NCBI GenBank assembly: GCA_016741995.1 | Contig: JACVCO010000003.1 | Location: 1-64,000 of the forward strand | Direction: 5' to 3' | DNA: 64,000 nt | Origin: Hydrogenophaga sp. | GTDB taxonomy: Bacteria > Pseudomonadota > Gammaproteobacteria > Burkholderiales > Burkholderiaceae_C | Shown here: piece after piece, positions 16,459 to 25,895 of the stretch | Position numbering within the stretch: the first letter of the stretch is position 1 | How the letters are laid out: the number at the start of each line of letters is the position of its first letter | The notes under the pieces: generated by a model | The model's input: only the letters and a program-made list of their open reading frames with translations | The model's database searches: none | Told to the model about the DNA's origin: nothing | Made by a program: the position numbers and the translations under genes

Positions 16459-17906
16459 CGCGCGGCCTGCGCCTGGGTGGGCGCCGCCCACCCACCCCCG
16501 ATGGCGCGGTACACCGCCACCAGCGCGGTGGCCGTGCCCACCTGGGCCTGCACCAGTTGCTCGCGGATGCCGAGCACCTCGCGCTCGGCCAGCAACACGG
16601 CCTGGAAGTCGGTCACGCCGCCTTCGAAGCGCGCGCGCGCCAGTTGCGCCGCTTCGTCGGCGTGGCGCGCGGCGGCTTCGAGCCGGTTCACGCGCTGTGC
16701 GCTGCGGTTGAAGCCGCTGAACGCGCCTTCGGTTTCCTCCAGCGCCAACGCCACGGTCTGCTCGAACACCACCAGGCCCTGTTCCGCGCGCGCTTCGCTG
16801 GCCGCGATGCGTGAGCGGATGGCGCCGAAATCGAACGGCGTCCAGGTGAGGCCCACGCCCAGCGCGTAGCGCGCCGCGTCGCCGGAGAACAGGTCGCCCA
16901 GACGCGGTGCGTTGAAGCCCAGCAGGCCCGAGAGCGAAACGCTGGGGTAGAGCTCGCTGCGCGCGATGCCGATGCCCGCGGTGGCCGCGGCCAGCCGGCG
17001 TTCGGCGGCGATCACATCGGGCCGGCGCTGCAACCACTGCTGGGGCGTGCCCACGGGCAGCGTGGCGAGGTCCGTCACGGGCAGCGACGGCAGGGGTTGC
17101 GGCAGGGCCAGATCGGCGAGCACGGTGCGCGGTGCTTGCGCGGTGAGCGTGGCCAGGCGGTAGGCCACCGCCTCCAGCTGCGCCTGCAGCGCGGGCAACA
17201 CGGCCTCGGTGCTGGCCACCAGGCCGCGCGCACCCGACACGTCGAGCTGGCTCGCGCGGCCGGCGTCGAAGCGCGCGTCGGTGATGCGCAGCGACTCGCG
17301 CTGGTTCACCAGGCTGGCCTCGGTCACGCGCAGGCGTTCCTGCAGGCCACGCAGTTCGAGGTAGTTGCGCGCCACCTCGGCCACCACCGCGGTGTGCGCG
17401 GCGTGCAGGCCGGCCTCGCTGGCGCTCACCTGCGCGGCTGCGGCCTCGCGGGTGCGGCGCACGCGGCCGAACAGGTCGAGTTCCCAGGCGGCGACGAAGC
17501 TCGCGTCGTAGCTGGTGCCGGTGCGCTCGCTGCGCGAGGTGCCGGGCTGCTGCGACAGCGGCGCCACCGCGCGCTGCGCGCTGGTGTCGATGCCGACGCC
17601 GGGGCGGCTGGCCGCGTCGGCCTCGCCCTGCAAGGCCCGGGCTTCCTGCAGGCGCGCCTGCGCCAGGCGCACGTCGGTGTTGGCCGCCAGCGCGCGTTCG
17701 ATCAGCGCGTCGAGCCGCGGGTCGTTGAAGCCGCGCCAGAAGCGCGCGATGTCGTCGCCCGGCGCCTGGGTGTTGCTGCCCGTGGTGCCGGCGCTGATGA
17801 AGCGCTCGTCGAGCGCAACGGCGGGCGTCTGGTGGTCGGGGCCGACCGCGGCGCAGCCCGCGAGCAAGGTGGCGAAAGCCACGGTGGTGAGGCCGGTCTT
17901 AAGCAT
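16455..17906 (-). CDS. RND efflux outer-membrane lipoprotein (OprN/NodT family)
   Basis: Outer-membrane channel of a tripartite pump, 483 residues, with lipobox LLAGC and two OEP repeats (PF02321 type; internal similarity at about 60-270 and 275-470). The ATG at 17906 overlaps the stop of the RND gene (ATGCTTAA). Last gene of the three-gene efflux operon; the terminal RXXXRX loop region and GGGW near the end are usual for NodT proteins. Confidence 0.92.
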   Translation of the reverse strand: MLKTGLTTVAFATLLAGCAAVGPDHQTPAVALDERFISAGTTGSNTQAPGDDIARFWRGFNDPRLDALIERALAANTDVRLAQARLQEARALQGEADAASRPGVGIDTSAQRAVAPLSQQPGTSRSERTGTSYDASFVAAWELDLFGRVRRTREAAAAQVSASEAGLHAAHTAVVAEVARNYLELRGLQERLRVTEASLVNQRESLRITDARFDAGRASQLDVSGARGLVASTEAVLPALQAQLEAVAYRLATLTAQAPRTVLADLALPQPLPSLPVTDLATLPVGTPQQWLQRRPDVIAAERRLAAATAGIGIARSELYPSVSLSGLLGFNAPRLGDLFSGDAARYALGVGLTWTPFDFGAIRSRIAASEARAEQGLVVFEQTVALALEETEGAFSGFNRSAQRVNRLEAAARHADEAAQLARARFEGGVTDFQAVLLAEREVLGIREQLVQAQVGTATALVAVYRAIGGGWAAPTQAQAAR

Positions 17907-20900
17907 GGTTCGGTGCCTCCTCGTCCTGGCCCAGCCGGTGCGCACGCCGCGAGCGCAGCAGCGCGTAGAACACCGGCGTCATGAAGATGCCGAACAGCGT
18001 GACGCCGACCATGCCCGAGAACACCGCGATGCCCATGGCGCGGCGCATCTCGCTGCCCGCGCCAGTGCCCACGATCAGCGGGATCACGCCGGCGCAGAAG
18101 GCGATGGAGGTCATGAGGATGGGGCGCAAGCGCATGCGGCAGGCGTGCACGATGGCGTCGTAAAGCTTCTCGCCGCGCTCCTCGAGTTCCTTGGCGAACT
18201 CCACGATCAGGATCGCGTTCTTGCACGCCAGGCCCACCAGCACCACCAGCGCCACTTGCGTGAAGATGTTCAGATCGCCCGGCTGCATGAACGGCGGAAA
18301 GCTGGAAAGCCACACACCGAACAGCGCCGAGAGAATGCCCATGGGCACGATGAGCACGATCACCAGCGGCAGGCTCCAGCTCTCGTACTGCGCGGCCAGC
18401 ACGAGGATCACCAGCAGCACCGAGATCATCAGCACGGCCGCGAGCACCGGCAGCGTGATCTGCGTGCCTGGGATGGTGAGGTCGCGCGTGAGCCGGTCCT
18501 GGTAGCTGAGCTCGGTCCACTCGTAGGTCATGCCGCGTGGCAGCGTGCGCTGCAGCAGCGTCTCGATCTCGCCCTCGGCCTGGCTCGACGAGAAGCCCGG
18601 GTTGGGCGCGCCGTTCACGTCGGCCGAGGGGTAGCCGTTGTAGCGCGTCACGCGCGTGGGGCCGAAGCTGGGCTCCACCGTCATGAGCGCACCCAGCGGC
18701 ACCATCTCGCCCGCGGCGTTGCGCGTCTTGAGGTTGGTGATGGCCTCGGCATCGGCGCGGTACTGCGCGTCGGCCTGCACCACCACCTGGTAGGTGCGGC
18801 CGAAGCGGCTGAAGTCGTTCACGTAGAGCGAGCCCAGGTTCACCTGCATGGTGTCGTAGATGTCGGCCAGGTTGATGCCCATCTGCTTGGCGCGCGTGCG
18901 GTCCACGTTGGCGTACAGCTGCGGCACGTTGATGTCGTAGCTGGAGAACGGCGTGCCCACGCTGGACTGCGGGTTGGCGTACACCTGCCCCAGCGTGCCC
19001 CACACCGCGCCATAGAGCGCCTGCTCACCCAGGCCGCCGCGGTCCTGCACCTGCAGCTTGAAGCCGCCCACGTTGCCCAGGCCGTCCACCGCGGGCGGCG
19101 GCACCACGAACATGCGCGCGCCCTGAATGCTCTGGATCGCGCCATTGACCTGGCCGAGGATGGCTTCCTTGGTCATGTCGGGCGTGGTGCGTTCCTCGAA
19201 CGGCGCCAGGCCGAAGAAGATGATCCCTTCGTTCGGCGCGGCCGAGAAGCCCGCGATCGACAGGCCCGGGAAGGCCACCGAGTCGATCACGCCCGGCACC
19301 TTGAGCGCGATCTCGCTCATCTCGCGGATCACGGCGTCGGTGCGGTCGATCGAGGCGCCGGCGGGCAACTGGGCGATGCCGATCAGGTACTGCTTGTCGG
19401 GCGCGGGCACGAAGCCGGCCGGGATGCGCGCGAACAGCAGGCCGGTGACGCCCAGCAGCACCGCATAGACCACGAGCGAAGCGGTCTTGTGGCGCACGAT
19501 GTACCCGACGCGGCGGCCATAGCCTTCGCTGCGGCGGTGGAACATGCGGTCGAACCAGCGGAAGAAGCGGCCGAAGACCTTGTCCATCGCGCGCGTGAGC
19601 CGGTCGGGCGACTGGTCGTGCGGGTGCAGCAGCAGCGCGGAGAGCGCCGGGCTGAGCGTGAGCGAGTTGAAGGCCGAGATCACCGTGCTGATGGCGATGG
19701 TGACGGCGAACTGCTTGTAGAACTGGCCGGTGAGGCCGGGCACGAAGGCCAGCGGCACGAACACGGCGCACAGCACCAGCGCGATGGCGATGATCGGCCC
19801 CGACACCTCGCGCATCGCCTTGATGGTGGCGTCGCGCGGTGAAAGGCCTTCCTCGATGTTGCGCTCCACGTTCTCCACCACCACGATCGCGTCGTCCACC
19901 ACGATGCCGATGGCCAGCACCAAGCCGAACAGCGTGAGCGTGTTGATGGAATAGCCGAGCAGCAGCAGGAAGGCAAACGTGCCCACCACCGACACCGGCA
20001 CCGCGAGCAGCGGGATCAGCGAGGCGCGCCAGGTCTGCAGGAACACGATGACCACCAGCACCACCAGCGCCACCGCCTCCAGCAGCGTCACCACCACCTT
20101 CTCGATCGAGGTCTGCACAAAGCGCGTGGGGTCGTAGACGATGTCGTACTCCACGCCGGGCGGGAAGTTCTTCGACAGGCGGTCCATGGTCTCGCGCACC
20201 GAGTTCGACAGCGCGAGCGCGTTCGAGCCCGGCGCCTGGAACACCGCAATGGCCGCCGCTTCCTTGTTGTTGAGCAGGCTGCGCATGGCGTAGGTGCCCG
20301 CGGCCAGTTCCACGCGGCCCACATCGCGGATGCGGATCAGCCCGCCCGTGGCCGGGTCGGTGCGGATGATGATGTCGGCGAACTCGTCCTCGGTGGTGAG
20401 GCGGCCCTGCGTGTTCACCGCGAGCTGGAATTCGGTGCCTTTGGGCGCGGGCGGTGCGCCCACGGTGCCCGCGGCCACCTGCGCGTTCTGCTCGCGGATC
20501 GCGCCCACCACCTCGGTGGTGGTGAGGTTGCGCGCCGCGAGCTTGCCCGGGTCGAGCCAGACGCGCATGGCGTAGTCGCCGGCGCCGAACATGAACACCG
20601 AGCCCATGCCCTGCAGGCGCAGCAGGTCGTCGCGCACGTTCATCTGGCCGTAGTTGCGCAGGTAGAGCGCGTCGCGGCTGTTGTCGGGGCTGACCAGGTG
20701 CACCACCATGGTCAGGTTGGGGCTGCTCTTCTCGGTGGTCACGCCGATCTGGCGCACGATGTCGGGCAGCCGCGGCAACGCGCGGTTGATGCGGTTCTGC
20801 ACCGCGGTCTCGGCGGCCTCGGGGCTGGTGCCGATCTTGAACGTGACCGTGAGCGCCATGCCACCGTCGGCCGTGGCCGACGAGTCGTAGTACAGCAGGT

Positions 20901-21126
20901 TCTCGATGCCGCTGATCTGCTCTTCCAGCGGCGTGGCCACGGTTTCGCTGATGACGCGCGGGTTGGCGCCCGGGTACTGCGCGCGCACCACGATCTGGGG
21001 CGGCGCGACCTCGGGGTACTCGGACAGCGGCAACTGGAAGATGGCCAGCGCGCCGACAAGGAAGATGAAGATCGACAGCACGGCCGCGAACCGCGGCCGG
21101 TCGATGAAGAACCGGGAGATATCCAT
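17899..21126 (-). CDS. RND multidrug efflux permease, MexF-like (HAE-1 family)
   Basis: Inner-membrane proton-driven pump, 1,075 residues, full length. The N-terminus FFIDRPRFAAVLSIFIFLVG, LPLSEYPEVAPP and the motif GIVVDDAIVVVENVERN (TM4 Asp pair for proton relay) are typical, as is LACKNAILIVEFAKELEE in the second half. The sequence is closer to MexF/BpeF than to AcrB/MexB by recalled motifs. Operon order MFP-RND-OMF; no regulator gene is adjacent. MexEF-type pumps export chloramphenicol, trimethoprim and quinolones in relatives; the range here is not known. Confidence 0.94.
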   Translation of the reverse strand: MDISRFFIDRPRFAAVLSIFIFLVGALAIFQLPLSEYPEVAPPQIVVRAQYPGANPRVISETVATPLEEQISGIENLLYYDSSATADGGMALTVTFKIGTSPEAAETAVQNRINRALPRLPDIVRQIGVTTEKSSPNLTMVVHLVSPDNSRDALYLRNYGQMNVRDDLLRLQGMGSVFMFGAGDYAMRVWLDPGKLAARNLTTTEVVGAIREQNAQVAAGTVGAPPAPKGTEFQLAVNTQGRLTTEDEFADIIIRTDPATGGLIRIRDVGRVELAAGTYAMRSLLNNKEAAAIAVFQAPGSNALALSNSVRETMDRLSKNFPPGVEYDIVYDPTRFVQTSIEKVVVTLLEAVALVVLVVIVFLQTWRASLIPLLAVPVSVVGTFAFLLLLGYSINTLTLFGLVLAIGIVVDDAIVVVENVERNIEEGLSPRDATIKAMREVSGPIIAIALVLCAVFVPLAFVPGLTGQFYKQFAVTIAISTVISAFNSLTLSPALSALLLHPHDQSPDRLTRAMDKVFGRFFRWFDRMFHRRSEGYGRRVGYIVRHKTASLVVYAVLLGVTGLLFARIPAGFVPAPDKQYLIGIAQLPAGASIDRTDAVIREMSEIALKVPGVIDSVAFPGLSIAGFSAAPNEGIIFFGLAPFEERTTPDMTKEAILGQVNGAIQSIQGARMFVVPPPAVDGLGNVGGFKLQVQDRGGLGEQALYGAVWGTLGQVYANPQSSVGTPFSSYDINVPQLYANVDRTRAKQMGINLADIYDTMQVNLGSLYVNDFSRFGRTYQVVVQADAQYRADAEAITNLKTRNAAGEMVPLGALMTVEPSFGPTRVTRYNGYPSADVNGAPNPGFSSSQAEGEIETLLQRTLPRGMTYEWTELSYQDRLTRDLTIPGTQITLPVLAAVLMISVLLVILVLAAQYESWSLPLVIVLIVPMGILSALFGVWLSSFPPFMQPGDLNIFTQVALVVLVGLACKNAILIVEFAKELEERGEKLYDAIVHACRMRLRPILMTSIAFCAGVIPLIVGTGAGSEMRRAMGIAVFSGMVGVTLFGIFMTPVFYALLRSRRAHRLGQDEEAPNHA

Positions 21127-21138
21127 GGCGGGGCTCCC

Positions 21139-22314
21139 TTACTTGCCGGCCTGCTGCGGCGCGGCCGGCGGCGGGAAGACAGGCATGCCCTTCTCGTCCA
21201 CCTTCAGCACCTGCGGCTGCACCGGCACGCCCGGCATGATGCGCTGCAGGCCCTCGACCACCACGTTCTCGCCGGGCTTCACCGCGTCGCCCAGCACCAC
21301 GCGCATGCCGTCCTGCAAAGGCCCGAGCTGCACCACGCGGAACTGGGGCTGGCCGTCGGCGCCCACCACCACCACGGTCTTGCGGTTCTGGTCGGTGCCG
21401 ATGGCGCGCTCGGGCACCAGCGTGGCCTGGTAGGGCGCGCTGGTGGTCATGGTCAGGCGCACGGCCAGGCCGGGCACGAAGCGGCCGTCGCGGTTGTCGA
21501 AGCTCGCGCGCAGGCGGATGGCACCGGTCTGTGGGTTCAGGCGGTTGTCGATGAAATCGAGCGTGCCCTGGTGCGGGTAGCCGCTCTCGTTGGCCAGGCC
21601 CATGCGCACCACGGGTTTGGCGCTGCCCGCGGCCCGCACGCGCAGGAAGGTCTGCTCGCTGCCATCAAAGTAGGCATGCACACGGTTCGTGGCGGCGATG
21701 GTGGTGAGCACCACCTGCTCGTTCACCAGGTTGCCGGCGGTGACGTTGGCGCGCGACAGCCGCCCCGCGATGGGCGCGCGCACCGCCGTGTAGGCCAGGT
21801 TCAGGCGCGCCACGCGCAGCGCGGCCTCGGCCGCCTTGATGTCGGCGTCGCTGGTGCGTGCGCCGGCGCTCAACTGGTCGAACTCCTGGCGCGACACGGC
21901 GCGGCTTTCCAGCAGCTTCTGGGCGCGTGCCAGCTCGGTCTGCGCCAGTTCGGCGCGCGATTTCGCGGCCACCACCTGCGATTCGGCGCGCGCCACCTCA
22001 GCCTCGAAGGGCCGCGGGTCGATGCTGAACAGCAGCGCACCGGCGGCCACGCTGGCGCCGTCGGTGAAGTGCACTTTCTCGATGGTGCCGCCCACGCGCG
22101 CACGCAGTTCCACGAACTCGGCCGCTTCGAGGCGGCCGCTGAAGGTTTCGAGGTCGGTGACGGGGCGTTGCACCGCGGGCGCGACGCTCACCGGCATCGC
22201 CGGTGGCGGGCCGCCTTGCGCATCCGCAGAGCGGCTGCAGGCCTGAATGAGCGGAAGAACCAACGCAAGAAGCAAGGCCGGGACGGTGATGCGCCCGAGG
22301 CGGTGAGCAGGCAT
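21139..22314 (-). CDS. RND efflux periplasmic adaptor, MexE-like
   Basis: Membrane-fusion protein linking pump and outer-membrane channel, 391 residues. Lipobox LIQAC near residue 26; lipoyl/HlyD motif FVELRARVGGTIEKVHFTDG; a short alpha-hairpin (about 100-165); beta-barrel and membrane-proximal domains after. First gene of the efflux operon, starting 12 bp before the RND gene. The 263-bp divergent gap upstream holds an inverted repeat nearer the other gene. Confidence 0.93.
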   Translation of the reverse strand: MPAHRLGRITVPALLLALVLPLIQACSRSADAQGGPPPAMPVSVAPAVQRPVTDLETFSGRLEAAEFVELRARVGGTIEKVHFTDGASVAAGALLFSIDPRPFEAEVARAESQVVAAKSRAELAQTELARAQKLLESRAVSRQEFDQLSAGARTSDADIKAAEAALRVARLNLAYTAVRAPIAGRLSRANVTAGNLVNEQVVLTTIAATNRVHAYFDGSEQTFLRVRAAGSAKPVVRMGLANESGYPHQGTLDFIDNRLNPQTGAIRLRASFDNRDGRFVPGLAVRLTMTTSAPYQATLVPERAIGTDQNRKTVVVVGADGQPQFRVVQLGPLQDGMRVVLGDAVKPGENVVVEGLQRIMPGVPVQPQVLKVDEKGMPVFPPPAAPQQAGK

Positions 22315-22503
22315 GGGGGTACTCCAGAAATTGCCGACGCCGCGTCTCCCTGGTGGGGAGCGCGGCGCTGCAGACGAGGTGGCGAGATTGTGCCGGCGGC
22401 GCCATGCCGCGCGGGCTTCGTTGAACCTTAAATGTTTCTTATGGGCCGAAACGAAGCGCGAGGTTATTGACTTTCAAGGGATCACAACGGGGCCAACCAT
22501 CAC

Positions 22504-22523
22504 GGATGACACAAATGTCATCC
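22504..22523. promoter_or_regulatory. Inverted repeat in the divergent region (possible operator)
   Basis: Perfect 8-bp inverted repeat GGATGACA-CAAA-TGTCATCC. It lies 55 bp before the hydrolase gene and 190 bp before the efflux operon. The spacing and symmetry fit a dimeric regulator site; the regulator is unknown. Confidence 0.45.
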
Positions 22524-22577
22524 TGCGTGGCGAGCCGCCAACGAACAATCGCCGCTTCCGCTGAACGCCCGAACGCC

Positions 22578-23642
22578 ATGCCACGCTCCCGCCCCCTCTT
22601 TCTTACCGCGCTGCTCGGCGTGGCCACCAGCCTGGCCCTGATGGGCTGCGCCAGCCGCGCGAGCGAGCCGGCCACCAGCGACGCCGAGCGCCAGGCCACG
22701 CGACAGGCGCGACTGGCCGAGTTGCTGCCCATGCCCGCGGCCGAACGCATCCAGATCGTCGACCGCGAGTGGGTGGACGACACCCGCGCACGCACGGTGC
22801 CGGTGCGACTGGTGCTGCCGCGCGATGCCACCGGCCCGGTGCCGCTGGTACTGGTGTCGCACGGCATCGGCGGCTCGCGCCTGGGTTACAGCTACCTGGG
22901 CCGGCACCTGGCCGCGCAGGGCTACGCGGCGCTGCACGTGCAGCACGTGGGCAGCGACAACCGCCTCTGGCGCGGCAGCCCGTTCGATCTGCTGAGCCGC
23001 CTGAACGGCGCGGCCACCGAGGCCGAGGCCATCGCCCGCGCGCAGGACCTGCGCTTCGCGCTCGACCGCGCGCTGGCCGATGCCGACATCGCCACCCGCG
23101 TGGACCCGGCGCGCATCGCCGCGGTGGGCCACTCCTACGGCGGCAACACCGTGCTGCTGGCGGCCGGCGCGCGCGTGCCTGGCAAGCCGGTGCTGGTGGA
23201 CGACCGCCTGAAGGCGGTGGTGGCCATCAGCGCCCCGCCCTTCCACGGCATGGGCGACCCCGCGCCGATCCTCGAGCCGCTGCGCGTGCCGGCGCTGCAC
23301 GTCACCGCGGAAGACGACGACATCCGCATCCCCGGCTTCTACTCCGGCGTGCAGGAACGCGTGGCGCTGTTCCGCGCCACCGGCAGCGAGCACAAGCGCC
23401 TGGTGGTGTTCCGCGACGGCTCGCACAGCATGTTCACCGACCGCCTGGGCACGGGCGGCAGCGATCACAACGTGGCGGTGAAGCTGGCCACGCGCGAACT
23501 GGTGGTCGATTTCCTGGACGGGCTGTGGCGCGAACGCGCCGATGCGGTGGACGGCTGGCAGACGCGCCACGCCGCCCTGCTCAGCCCGCTTCAGGCCGAG
23601 GGCGCGCCCACCCATGTGACGCAACGCAGCATCGGCAGGTGA
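22578..23642 (+). CDS. Alpha/beta hydrolase lipoprotein (dienelactone hydrolase/PAF-AH-like)
   Basis: 354 residues with a basic start, hydrophobic stretch and lipobox-like ALMGC, so probably envelope-anchored. The alpha/beta hydrolase core shows the oxyanion segment LVSHGIGGSRLGY, the nucleophile elbow GHSYGG (Ser), a likely Asp in TAEDDDIRIP and His in DGSHSMF. Similar proteins are annotated as predicted dienelactone hydrolases or chlorophyllase-like. ATG 22578 is chosen for the signal; in-frame starts upstream (22467) overlap the inverted repeat and lack a signal. Confidence 0.85.
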   Translation: MPRSRPLFLTALLGVATSLALMGCASRASEPATSDAERQATRQARLAELLPMPAAERIQIVDREWVDDTRARTVPVRLVLPRDATGPVPLVLVSHGIGGSRLGYSYLGRHLAAQGYAALHVQHVGSDNRLWRGSPFDLLSRLNGAATEAEAIARAQDLRFALDRALADADIATRVDPARIAAVGHSYGGNTVLLAAGARVPGKPVLVDDRLKAVVAISAPPFHGMGDPAPILEPLRVPALHVTAEDDDIRIPGFYSGVQERVALFRATGSEHKRLVVFRDGSHSMFTDRLGTGGSDHNVAVKLATRELVVDFLDGLWRERADAVDGWQTRHAALLSPLQAEGAPTHVTQRSIGR

Positions 23643-23679
23643 CAGCGCCGCGCCGCGCGCGGGCGTAGCATCGCCCGCC

Positions 23680-24951
23680 ATGCCGAACGCACACACCCAG
23701 AACCAACCCGCCGACCCGGCCCTCATCGATTCGCGCACCGCCGCCTGGCGGCTGCTCACCGTGCTCGGCCTGGTCACGCTGGGCAACAGCGGCATGTACG
23801 TGGTGGCGGTGGTGCTGCCCGAGGTGCAGGCCGAGTTCGGCGTGAGCCGGGGCGATGCCTCGCTGCCCTACACGCTGATGATGGTCTGCCTGGGCCTGGG
23901 TGGCCTGTTCACCGGCAAGCTGGCCGATCGCCACGGCATCACGCCGGTGCTGCGGCTGGGCGCGCTCGCGGTGGCCGGTGGCTTCGTGTGGGCCGCCCTG
24001 TCCGGCAGCATCTGGACCTTCGGCCTCGCGCACGGCCTGCTGCTGGGCCTGCTGGGCAGCTCGGCCACCTTCGCGCCGCTGCTGGCCGACACCGCGCTGT
24101 GGTGGAACAAGCGCCGCGGCATCGCGGTGGCCATTGCGGCCAGCGGCAACTACGTGGCGGGCACGGTGTGGCCGCCGCTGGTGCAGTGGGGCATCGAGAC
24201 CATCGGCTGGCGCCAGACCTACCTGTTGCTCGGGCTGGTGTGCGGCCTGGGCATCTTCCTGCTGGCCAACCGCATGCGGCAGCGCCCGCCGCTGGTGGTG
24301 ACGCCGCTGGCCACCACCGGCGCCGGCGTGCCCGACACCGCGCGCCCCTTCGGCATGGCGCCGGGGCCGGCGCAGGCGCTGCTGTGCGTGGCGGGCGTGG
24401 GTTGCTGCGTGGCAATGTCGATGCCGCAGGTGCACATCGTGGCCTATTGCGTGGACCTGGGCTTCGGCGCCGCGCGTGGCGCGGAAATGCTCTCGCTCAT
24501 GCTGGCCAGCGGCATCGTGAGCCGGCTCGTGTCGGGCTGGATCTGCGATCGCATTGGCGGCATCCGCACGCTGCTGCTGGGCTCGGCGCTGCAGTGCGTG
24601 GCCCTGCTGCTGTTCCTGCCCTTCGACGGCCTGGTGCCGCTGTACGTGATCTCGGCGCTGTTCGGCCTGTTCCAGGGCGGCATCGTGCCCAGCTACGCCA
24701 TCATCGTGCGCGAGCATTTCGCGCCGCAGGAGGCTGGCGTGCGCGTGGGCGCGGTGATCATGGCCACGCTGGTGGGCATGGCGCTGGGCGGCTGGATGTC
24801 GGGCTGGGTGTTCGACCTCACCGGCAGCTACAAGGCCGCGTTCCTCAACGGCATCGGCTGGAACCTGCTCAACATGAGCATCGCGCTGTTCCTGTTCTGG
24901 CGCGTGCGCGGCGGCATGGGGCCGGGCGGCCTGCGCGGCGCCAGCGCATGA
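23680..24951 (+). CDS. MFS transporter (monocarboxylate/OFA type)
   Basis: Inner-membrane secondary transporter, 423 residues, about 12 membrane segments in two halves. The loop GKLADRHGITPVLRLGA is the usual MFS motif between TM2 and TM3, and WWNKRRGIAVAIAASG follows TM4, a pattern seen in organic-acid transporters. The stop overlaps the next gene (ATGA), so it is the first gene of an operon with an ornithine cyclodeaminase-like and a class II aldolase gene. Substrate unknown. Confidence 0.88.
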   Translation: MPNAHTQNQPADPALIDSRTAAWRLLTVLGLVTLGNSGMYVVAVVLPEVQAEFGVSRGDASLPYTLMMVCLGLGGLFTGKLADRHGITPVLRLGALAVAGGFVWAALSGSIWTFGLAHGLLLGLLGSSATFAPLLADTALWWNKRRGIAVAIAASGNYVAGTVWPPLVQWGIETIGWRQTYLLLGLVCGLGIFLLANRMRQRPPLVVTPLATTGAGVPDTARPFGMAPGPAQALLCVAGVGCCVAMSMPQVHIVAYCVDLGFGAARGAEMLSLMLASGIVSRLVSGWICDRIGGIRTLLLGSALQCVALLLFLPFDGLVPLYVISALFGLFQGGIVPSYAIIVREHFAPQEAGVRVGAVIMATLVGMALGGWMSGWVFDLTGSYKAAFLNGIGWNLLNMSIALFLFWRVRGGMGPGGLRGASA

Positions 24952-25895
24952 TGCCGACCATGACCACCCCCACCCTCATGCTCTCGCCGGCCGACACGGC
25001 CGCGGCCCTGCCCTACCCCGCGCTGGCCGACGCCATCGCCGCGCTGCTGCGCGACCCCGCGGTGCGCGTGCCGCCGCGCACGGTGCTGCCCATGCCTGCG
25101 GGTGGCTTCTTCTTTGCCATGCCCGCCACCGACGCGCAGGTGGCCGCGACCAAGCTCATCACCTACGTGGCCGACAACGCCGTGCGCGGCCTGCCCGCCA
25201 TTCAGGGCGACATCGCCGTGTTCGACGCGCGCGATGGCCGCCGGCTGGCGCTGATCGACGGCCCCACCGTGACCGCGCGCCGCACCGCGGCCGTGTCGCT
25301 GCTGGCCGCGCGCACCCTGGCGCCGCGCACCGACGGGCCGATGCTCATCGTGGGCGCGGGCGTGCAGGGGCGCTCGCACCTGGAGGCGTTCGCGGCCGGC
25401 CTGGGCGTGCGCGACGTGCGCATCGCCTCGCGCAGCGCGGCCAGCGCCGACGCGCTGGTGGCGCACGCACGCGCCATGGGCCTGCGCGCGCAGCGCGTGG
25501 ACGACGCCGACGCCGCGCTGGCCGATTGCCCGCTGGTGGCCAGCTGCACCAACGCCGAGGCGGTGTCGCTGCGCGCCCTGCCACGCGGCGACGCCTTCGT
25601 GGCCGCGGTCGGTGCCTTCACGCCGCGCATGGCCGAGTGGGCGCCCGAGATCTGCCGTGCCATCGCCGAACGCGGCACGCTGGTGGTGGACACGCGCGAC
25701 GCCGACCACGAAGCGGGCGACCTGCTGCAGGCCGGCATCGACGTGGCCACCGTGCCCACGCTGGGCCAGCTGCTCGACGCGCCGCGCCCCACCACGCCGC
25801 AGGGCCCGGTGTTCTTCAAGAGCTGCGGCTGGGCCGGCTGGGATCTCGCGGCCGCGCGCCTGGTCGTTGCGCCTTTGCTGAAAGCCGCGGCATGA
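24948..25895 (+). CDS. Ornithine cyclodeaminase/mu-crystallin family protein
   Basis: 315 residues. The N-terminal substrate domain (VRVPPRTVLPMP, ATKLITYVADN) and a Rossmann domain with IVGAGVQGRSHLEA mark the family, which includes ornithine cyclodeaminase and pyrroline-2-carboxylate or other imine reductases. ATG 24948 overlaps the MFS stop; ATG 24951 and 24960 are close alternatives. The stop overlaps the aldolase start. Linkage with a transporter and an aldolase suggests reduction of a small keto or imino acid. Confidence 0.85.
   Translation: MMPTMTTPTLMLSPADTAAALPYPALADAIAALLRDPAVRVPPRTVLPMPAGGFFFAMPATDAQVAATKLITYVADNAVRGLPAIQGDIAVFDARDGRRLALIDGPTVTARRTAAVSLLAARTLAPRTDGPMLIVGAGVQGRSHLEAFAAGLGVRDVRIASRSAASADALVAHARAMGLRAQRVDDADAALADCPLVASCTNAEAVSLRALPRGDAFVAAVGAFTPRMAEWAPEICRAIAERGTLVVDTRDADHEAGDLLQAGIDVATVPTLGQLLDAPRPTTPQGPVFFKSCGWAGWDLAAARLVVAPLLKAAA

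Noticed and set aside
17515-19842. 775-codon plus-strand frame over the RND operon
   Set aside because: Antisense shadow of the RND and OMF genes; translation is a repetitive His/Arg/Glu mix without domains.
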